Assembly (NCBI GenBank): GCA_026987375.1
Contig: JALSMT010000077.1
Span: 1 to 37,576, forward strand
Source of the DNA: Thermaceae bacterium
GTDB lineage: Bacteria > Deinococcota > Deinococci > Deinococcales > Marinithermaceae
Direction of reading: 5' to 3'
DNA: 37,576 nucleotides
Below, piece after piece: positions 32,332-37,576 of this stretch. Made by a program: the position numbers and the translations under genes. The notes beneath the pieces were generated by a model that ran no database searches, was not told the origin of the DNA, and saw nothing but the letters and a program-made list of their open reading frames with translations. Position 1 is the first letter of the stretch. The number at the start of each line of letters is the position of its first letter.

Positions 32332-33393
32332 ATGAAAAAGACACCGTTGTATGACGAACACCTCAGGCTGGGCGGCAAGGTGGTGGAGTTTGCCGGTTGG
32401 GCGTTGCCGGTGCAGTATACCTCTATTACCAAGGAGCACCTGGCCGTGAGGGAGGCGGCGGGCTTGTTCGACGTCAGCCACATGGGCGAGTTCTTCGTGC
32501 GCGGGAAAGAGGCGCTCGAGTTCTTACGCTGGGTCGCCCTCAACGACGCGGCCAGGCTGAAGGTTGGCCGCGCGCAATACTCGATGCTGCCTAACGATAA
32601 AGGAGGGGTGGTAGATGATATTTACGTTTACCGCCTCTCCGAGGGCGAGTACTTGATGGTGGTCAACGCCGCCAACGTCTCCAAGGACTGGAAGCACCTG
32701 GGCAAGCTGGCGCAGGGTTTTGACGTGGACCTGGTGAACGCCTCTGACGACTGGGCGCTTTTGGCTTTGCAGGGACCGCGCGCGGCGGAAACGCTACAGG
32801 TATTCATTGACGTCGAGCTCTCTAGCAAGCGCAAGAACAGCACCTTCACGGCCGAGTTTGCGGGATTGCCAGTGCGTTTAGCGCGCACCGGTTATACCGG
32901 CGAGGACGGTTTTGAAATCTTCTGCGCGCCCGAGGATTCCTCACGGATATGGCGCTCGTTGATAGACGCCGGTGTAACCCCTGCGGGGCTGGGCGCGCGC
33001 GACACCCTCAGGCTCGAGGCGGGCTTTCCCCTTTACGGCCACGAGCTGCGCGACGACACCAACCCCAAATGCACCCACCTCTCATGGGTCATCAAAAACA
33101 AGCCATACTATGGTCGCGAGGCGATAGACGCCGGTTCCTGCCGGCAAAGGCTGGTTGGGTTGTTGCTGGAGCGCGGCATTCCCCGCGAAGGTTACACCGT
33201 CTTCGCCGAGGACAAGGAGATAGGGATGGTCAGCTCTGGCACGCAGTCGCCAGTGCTCAAAAGGGGAATCGCGCTGGCTTGGTTGGACTCTCCGCACGCT
33301 GAGCCCGGGGAAGAGGTGATGGTAGAGATTCGCTCGCGCTTATACCCTGCCAAGGTCGTCAAAACTCCGTTCGTAGAACTAGCGAAGAAGTAG
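32332..33393 (+). CDS. gcvT: Glycine cleavage system T protein (aminomethyltransferase)
   Basis: GcvT transfers the methylene group from aminomethyl-lipoyl GcvH to tetrahydrofolate, giving methylene-THF and ammonia. The 353-residue protein begins KKTPLYDEHLRLGGKVVEFAGWALPVQY and has HLAVREAAGLFDVSHMGEF, GGVVDDIYVYRL (catalytic Asp), WALLALQGPRA, RTGYTGEDGFEIF, AGLGARDTLRLEAGFPLYGHEL and GMVSSGTQSPVLKRGIALAW. The ATG at 32332 is preferred over a GTG three bases earlier because of the TATGCT box 8 nt upstream; no ribosome-binding site is present. gcvH follows after 29 nt. No glycine riboswitch can fit in the short leader. Confidence 0.96.
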   Translation: MKKTPLYDEHLRLGGKVVEFAGWALPVQYTSITKEHLAVREAAGLFDVSHMGEFFVRGKEALEFLRWVALNDAARLKVGRAQYSMLPNDKGGVVDDIYVYRLSEGEYLMVVNAANVSKDWKHLGKLAQGFDVDLVNASDDWALLALQGPRAAETLQVFIDVELSSKRKNSTFTAEFAGLPVRLARTGYTGEDGFEIFCAPEDSSRIWRSLIDAGVTPAGLGARDTLRLEAGFPLYGHELRDDTNPKCTHLSWVIKNKPYYGREAIDAGSCRQRLVGLLLERGIPREGYTVFAEDKEIGMVSSGTQSPVLKRGIALAWLDSPHAEPGEEVMVEIRSRLYPAKVVKTPFVELAKK

Positions 33394-33422
33394 TGAGTTA
33401 AGCTCGTAGGAGGAGGCAGCAA

Positions 33423-33809
33423 ATGAATATTCCTGAAGATCGCAGGTACAGCAAAACGCACGAATGGGTAAAGCTCGAGGGCGACGTCGCCACCGTCGGC
33501 ATCAGCGATTTTGCGCAGGAGTCTTTGGGGGACGTCGTATACGTAGAGTTGCCCGAAAGCGGCCGCCAGGTCGCCGCGGGCGAGGCGGTTGCGGTCATCG
33601 AGTCGGTCAAGACCGCCTCTGATGTTTACGCGCCGCTGGCGGGCGAGGTGGTCGAGGTAAATGAATCCTTGGCCGACGAACCGGAGTTGGTTAACGGCGA
33701 TCCTTACGGCGGCGGCTGGCTCTTCCGGTTGCGTGTCAGCCGGCCGGCTGAATTTGAGAGCCTGCTGGATGCAAGCGCCTACGCCAAGGTAATCGAAGAA
33801 GAAGAGTAA
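33423..33809 (+). CDS. gcvH: Glycine cleavage system H protein
   Basis: GcvH is the lipoyl shuttle between GcvP, GcvT and the dihydrolipoamide dehydrogenase. The 128-residue length is normal. The lipoyl lysine is Lys63 in [15 protein letters not shown], and the surrounding [35 protein letters not shown] and [25 protein letters not shown] segments are family hallmarks. An excellent GGAGGAGG ribosome-binding site precedes the ATG. The gene is embedded in the gcvTHPAPB operon; lipoyl-attachment enzymes are not in the window. Confidence 0.97.
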   Translation: MNIPEDRRYSKTHEWVKLEGDVATVGISDFAQESLGDVVYVELPESGRQVAAGEAVAVIESVKTASDVYAPLAGEVVEVNESLADEPELVNGDPYGGGWLFRLRVSRPAEFESLLDASAYAKVIEEEE

Positions 33810-33820
33810 GGAGGGCGGGT

Positions 33821-35137
33821 ATGGATTTTACCCCGCACACCCCCGAAGAGGTGCAGGCGATGCTCGCAGAGTTGGGCCTCTCCGATCTGCGCCAGCTCTT
33901 CGCCGACCTTCCCCAGGAGATACTCGAGCCGCAGCTGCGCCTGCCGGAGCCGCTGGGCGAGCAAGAGGCGCTGTCTCTTTTGAGATCTCTAGCCGCTAAG
34001 AACGCCAGCGCCGAAAAATCTTTTTTGGGCGGAGCGGTTCGCCCTCACTTTATCCCCAGCGTCGTCCCCGCGCTGATGAGCCGCGGCGAGTTCCTCACCG
34101 CTTACACCCCCTATCAGCCGGAGGTCAGCCAGGGAGTTTTGCAGGCTATCTTCGAGTACCAGACGATGATTGCCGAGCTGACTGGTCTGGATGTTTCCAA
34201 CGCGTCTCTTTACGACGGGGCGTCGGCGCTGGCGGAAGGGGTCTTGTTAGCGCTTAGGCAGACTCGCCGCATGGCTGTCGTGGTTAGTCAGGGCGTACAC
34301 CCCGAGTACCGCCAGGTGCTGGCCACCTACCTGCACGCGGTCGGCGCCGAGCTGCGCACCATAGAGCTCGCAGGAGGGCTCACCGCGCCGGCAGAATTCG
34401 ACGAAACGGTGGGCGCCGTCGTGCTGCAGAACCCAAACTTTTTGGGCGCTATCGAGAACCCCTCGTCCTGGATTGCCGCCGCCCACGCGAGCGGAGCGTT
34501 AGTGGTTTACGTAACCGATCCGCTCAGCCTAGCGCTACTAAAACCCCCCGGCGCTTGGGGCGCCGACGTTGCCGTGGGAGACGGCCAGCCTCTGGGCAAT
34601 CCCATGAATTTTGGCGGGCCGCAGTTCGGCTACATCGCCGTGCGTGATAAACTCCTACGGCAATTGCCGGGGCGCCTAGTGAGCGAGACGCGCGACGTGG
34701 ACGGCCGCCGCGGATACGTTTTGGCTTTGGCGGCGCGAGAACAACACATCCGCCGCGCCAAGGCCAAGAGCAATATCACCACTAATTCCCAGCTAAGCGC
34801 CTTGATGGCCGCCGTCTACCTGGCGGCGTTGGGGCCCCAAGGTCTGGCGGACGTCGCCGCCGCGGCGGTGGCCAAGGCCCACGCTCTGGCCGCCCAGCTG
34901 GCGTCTTTGCCGGGGCTGGAGCTGGTAACACCCAGACCGTTCTTCAATGAATTTACCCTGCGCCTGCCGGCGCCGGCGGCGGTTGTGCGTGCGCAGTTGG
35001 CCAAGCGCGGTCTGCAGGCGGCGACGCCCGTGCCCGAAGAATACGGCGATAACCTGGCGCTCTTCTCGGCGACGGAACGTCACAGCGACGACGACCTGCG
35101 TTCGCTGCTGGATGGGATAAAGGAGGTGCTGGCATGA
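33821..35137 (+). CDS. gcvPA: Glycine dehydrogenase (decarboxylating) subunit 1
   Basis: The N-terminal half of the P protein, split here into two genes as in many thermophiles and Gram-positives. This 438-residue subunit has [116 protein letters not shown]-like segments that are unmistakable for GcvPA. It is fold type I and forms an alpha2beta2 tetramer with GcvPB. The pyridoxal phosphate lysine is in the partner. The stop overlaps the gcvPB start by 4 nt (ATGA), favouring equal amounts. Confidence 0.97.
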   Translation: MDFTPHTPEEVQAMLAELGLSDLRQLFADLPQEILEPQLRLPEPLGEQEALSLLRSLAAKNASAEKSFLGGAVRPHFIPSVVPALMSRGEFLTAYTPYQPEVSQGVLQAIFEYQTMIAELTGLDVSNASLYDGASALAEGVLLALRQTRRMAVVVSQGVHPEYRQVLATYLHAVGAELRTIELAGGLTAPAEFDETVGAVVLQNPNFLGAIENPSSWIAAAHASGALVVYVTDPLSLALLKPPGAWGADVAVGDGQPLGNPMNFGGPQFGYIAVRDKLLRQLPGRLVSETRDVDGRRGYVLALAAREQHIRRAKAKSNITTNSQLSALMAAVYLAALGPQGLADVAAAAVAKAHALAAQLASLPGLELVTPRPFFNEFTLRLPAPAAVVRAQLAKRGLQAATPVPEEYGDNLALFSATERHSDDDLRSLLDGIKEVLA

Positions 35138-36576
35138 AGGGTGATTTCCCTACTCTTTTTGAACGTTCGCGAAGCGGCAGGCGCGGTACGCGCCCCCCCA
35201 GCGTCGGCGACGTCGATCTAGCCGCTATGCTGGGCGCGGACAATATGCGCTCAGAGCCGGCTCGCTTGCCCGAACTGGACGAGTTATCGGTGGTACGCCA
35301 CTACACCAACCTGAGCCGTCGCCAAGTTGGGGTAGACACCAGCTTTTATCCGCTGGGATCTTGCACCATGAAGTACAACCCGCGCGCCTCCGAGGCCGCC
35401 GCCGCCCTCTTTACCGAGTTACACCCTTATCAGGACCCAGAATCGGTTCAGGGAGCACTGCAGATAATCTACGAGCTGCAGGAATACCTGGCCGAGATTA
35501 CCGGTATGGACGCGGTCACGCTGCAGCCAGCCGCCGGTGCTCACGGCGAGCTAACCGGAATGATGCTAATTCGCGCTTATCACGAATCGCGCGGAGAGGG
35601 GGAACAGCGCCGGGTGGTATTGGTGCCCGACAGCGCCCACGGCTCCAACCCGGCCTCTTCGATGATGGCCGGTTTCGTCGTGCGCGAGATCCCCAGCGGA
35701 GCGGACGGGGAGGTAGACCTTAACGAATTGAGAGCGGCGCTCGGCCCCGAAGTAGCGGCGATCATGCTCACCAATCCCAATACCCTGGGGCTGTTCGAGC
35801 GCAAGATCCTCGAGCTCATCGACGCCGCCCATCAGCAGGGGGTACAGCTTTACTACGATGGAGCCAACCTCAACGCCATTATGGGCTGGGCGCGCCCCGG
35901 CGACATGGGTTTCGACGTCATCCACCTCAATCTTCATAAAACCTTTTCAACCCCACACGGCGGCGGCGGGCCGGGGTCGGGCCCGGTGGGGGCCAAGGCG
36001 CACTTGGCGCCCTTCCTGCCGGTGCCTACGGTCAAGCGCGAAGGCGAGCGTTACCTTTTCGATTATGACCGCCCCCAGACGATCGGGCGCATGCGCTCTT
36101 TTTATGGCAATTTCGGGGTCATGGTCCGCGCCTACACATACATTCGCATGTTGGGCGCGGCCGGGTTGAAGCGCAGCTCGGCCCTGGCGGTTCTCAACGC
36201 CAACTACCTGCGCAAGAAGCTCAAGGATGCCGGCTACATCATCCCCCACGACCGTCTTTGTAAGCACGAGTTCGTCGCCCAGCCGCCTGCCGGGCTTCAC
36301 GCCCTCGACGTCGCCAAGGCTTTGCTCGACTACGGCTATCATCCCCCCACGATCTACTTTCCGCTCATCGTCAAGGAGGCTTTGATGATAGAGCCAACCG
36401 AGACGGAGAGCCAGGAAACCCTCGACGAGTACGTAACGGTAATGGCGGAGATTGCTCGCCGCGGCCAAGAAGACCCCGACTGGATCAGTCATACTCCTTA
36501 CTCCACGCCCGTGCGGCGTTTGGATGAAGTGTCGGCCAATCGCCATCCGCGCTTGCGCTGGAAACCCGAGGAGTAG
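35134..36576 (+). CDS. gcvPB: Glycine dehydrogenase (decarboxylating) subunit 2
   Basis: The PLP-binding subunit that decarboxylates glycine and loads the aminomethyl group on GcvH. The 480-residue protein has [66 protein letters not shown], and the PLP lysine K269 in [23 protein letters not shown]. The C-terminal region ([23 protein letters not shown]) is also characteristic. The gene starts in the gcvPA stop codon and is the last gene of the operon; a weak hairpin (36576-36597) without a T-tract follows. Confidence 0.97.
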   Translation: MKGDFPTLFERSRSGRRGTRPPSVGDVDLAAMLGADNMRSEPARLPELDELSVVRHYTNLSRRQVGVDTSFYPLGSCTMKYNPRASEAAAALFTELHPYQDPESVQGALQIIYELQEYLAEITGMDAVTLQPAAGAHGELTGMMLIRAYHESRGEGEQRRVVLVPDSAHGSNPASSMMAGFVVREIPSGADGEVDLNELRAALGPEVAAIMLTNPNTLGLFERKILELIDAAHQQGVQLYYDGANLNAIMGWARPGDMGFDVIHLNLHKTFSTPHGGGGPGSGPVGAKAHLAPFLPVPTVKREGERYLFDYDRPQTIGRMRSFYGNFGVMVRAYTYIRMLGAAGLKRSSALAVLNANYLRKKLKDAGYIIPHDRLCKHEFVAQPPAGLHALDVAKALLDYGYHPPTIYFPLIVKEALMIEPTETESQETLDEYVTVMAEIARRGQEDPDWISHTPYSTPVRRLDEVSANRHPRLRWKPEE

Positions 36577-36629
36577 GGGAGGATTCGTTGTTTCCCCGAA
36601 GCCGCGATTATAGGAGGCGGCCGCCCTAA

Positions 36630-37439
36630 TTGAAACGCATCTTTTGCATACTGCTTTCTTTCTGGGTCCTGGGCGCGCTTGCCGCCAGCGATTCTCTCTG
36701 GGCCTTTTACGGGGTCGCGGCGGGTCCCGCGGCCCCCGCCGCCCCGGTTTACTTTGGCGCGCAGGTACGAGAGAGAGTGGTTGCGGGTCCTTTGTTTTGG
36801 AACCTGGACGGCCGCCTGGAATTGGGGGAAGCGGTGGCGGCCAGCGGGGTCGCCTGGCTCGGCCTGCACCCGCTTCCGCAGTTTGAACTCCGCGCCGGCT
36901 ACGGTTCCTGGATAGCCGCTGCCCCAGCAGGGGGGCGGGCTTGGGGCGCGCGCGCCGCCTGGAGGATTAGCGACAGTTTTTCGTTGCTGGGCGCCTATTC
37001 CTGGCGTAGGAGCTGGGGCGGCGGGCTACTATTTTCCAAAGGCGGCCTGCAGCTTTCGGCAATGGGGCTGGTGGAAGGTTGGCTGCTCGACGCTTCTTGG
37101 CGAAACAGCGGCTACGAGCTGCGCGGCTGGTGCCGCGCAGCCTGGCGGCCTCTCGTTCCGGACCGCTTTGGGTTGGAGGGCAAGTGGCGCAGCGGGCCTT
37201 ATCACTTGGTCCTCGGCTATGACACTTTTTGGGGGTTTAGCGCGTCCGCCGGCTGGCGCCCGCAAGATTTCTCATTTGCTCTCAGCGGCCGTCTCAGCCC
37301 CGGCAAGAGCGCCGTAATAGTAGCGGACATTGGTTACCGGCTCAGCGATGATGTCAAAATGGAGGCTCGAGTCCGGCGTGTTTTTATGCCGTACCAGAGT
37401 TACAACCTGTCACTGGAGGTCCTGGTGCGAGGCCGCTAA
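36630..37439 (+). CDS. Exported beta-rich protein, possible outer-membrane beta-barrel
   Basis: A 269-residue protein with an N-terminal Sec signal ([17 protein letters not shown], likely cut near residue 18-20). The mature part is a run of short alternating hydrophobic/aromatic strands such as [39 protein letters not shown]-type and [32 protein letters not shown], ending in an aromatic-rich terminal strand ([11 protein letters not shown]), which looks like an outer-membrane beta-barrel. I do not recognise the family. The TTG start at 36630 is preceded by AGGAGG (36612-36617) 12 nt upstream, a loose fit, so a short N-terminal change is possible. The stop overlaps the convergent truA stop. Frame and signal peptide make a real gene likely. 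Confidence 0.72.
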   Translation: MKRIFCILLSFWVLGALAASDSLWAFYGVAAGPAAPAAPVYFGAQVRERVVAGPLFWNLDGRLELGEAVAASGVAWLGLHPLPQFELRAGYGSWIAAAPAGGRAWGARAAWRISDSFSLLGAYSWRRSWGGGLLFSKGGLQLSAMGLVEGWLLDASWRNSGYELRGWCRAAWRPLVPDRFGLEGKWRSGPYHLVLGYDTFWGFSASAGWRPQDFSFALSGRLSPGKSAVIVADIGYRLSDDVKMEARVRRVFMPYQSYNLSLEVLVRGR

Positions 37440-37576
37440 CCGGGCTTGCGCCAGGACTCATAACCGGCGGCTACGAAATACAAGCCTTGAGCGGGCGCCG
37501 TCGGCCCGGCTGAGGAGCGATCCCTGATACGTAACAGTTGCCGCAGCGACTCCGCTTCCCTTCTGCCCAAGCCTAC
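37436..37576 (-). CDS. truA: tRNA pseudouridine synthase A, C-terminal fragment (runs off window)
   Basis: The minus strand from the window edge to a TAG at 37438-37436 has 46 codons ending in [19 protein letters not shown], followed by [11 protein letters not shown], matching the C terminus of TruA (RDRSxAGPTAPPxGLYLxxVxY), which makes pseudouridine 38-40 in tRNA anticodon arms. Only the 3' end is present; the rest lies beyond 37576. Its stop codon overlaps the stop of the convergent exported-protein gene. The identification rests on this short but distinctive motif. Confidence 0.85.
   Translation of the reverse strand, partial: VGLGRREAESLRQLLRIRDRSSAGPTAPAQGLYFVAAGYESWRKPG

Overview
The window looks like a compact bacterial chromosome segment from the Deinococcota, closest in gene content to the Thermales (Thermus/Meiothermus/Oceanithermus-like). 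The basis is a paired gdhA-gdhB glutamate dehydrogenase locus with a catalytically altered GdhA, a Thermus-type MglB/MglA pair, EF-P with Arg at position 32, a Rex repressor, and many genes whose start codon lies 5-11 nt after a TANNNT -10 box with no Shine-Dalgarno sequence (leaderless initiation). The species is not identified. No phage, insertion sequence, CRISPR array or other clear mobile DNA was seen.

Layout. 1-3213: tRNA-Leu(UAA) with promoter and terminator; PolX-type DNA polymerase whose PHP exonuclease domain has lost nearly all metal ligands; a convergent csaA-like gene with a small upstream partner; a short divergent gene; initiator tRNA-fMet on the minus strand. 3214-6828: operon of secreted TPR protein, membrane SPOR protein, Rex redox repressor and a lipoprotein. 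6867-10421: long-chain polyprenyl diphosphate synthase and gdhA-gdhB, closed by a perfect 20-bp-stem palindrome that also carries the -10 of the next gene. 10478-13882: GNAT acetyltransferase and a 933-residue methyltransferase-TPR-DUF2325 fusion. 13957-20925: transketolase, a conserved protein of unclear function, efp, accB, accC, then Asp23/Gls24, nusB, folD and a YuiD/DUF212 membrane protein (to 21374). 21446-25136: membrane-bound HdrDE-like iron-sulfur oxidoreductase, DUF59 (SufT/PaaD-like) protein, dGTPase-like HD triphosphohydrolase. 25133-29805: PP2C phosphatase and Ser/Thr kinase operon on the minus strand, divergent from an unrecognised 618-residue protein. 29836-32274: MFS transporter, a 49-codon small ORF, mglB, mglA. 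32332-36576: glycine cleavage genes gcvT, gcvH, gcvPA, gcvPB. 36630-37576: exported beta-rich protein and the 3' end of truA on the minus strand.

Themes. The genes are mostly core metabolism and cell organisation: one-carbon supply (gcv, folD), fatty acid initiation (accBC), amino-acid nitrogen (gdhAB), redox sensing (rex, Fe-S oxidoreductase), phospho-signalling (PP2C/STPK) and polarity (mglAB). The most unusual items are the methyltransferase-TPR-DUF2325 fusion, the degenerate PHP domain of PolX, the 618-residue protein sharing a symmetric promoter with the kinase/phosphatase operon, the small ORF in front of mglBA, and the dual-use terminator/promoter palindromes. All functions are inferred from sequence read by eye; no database search was run.
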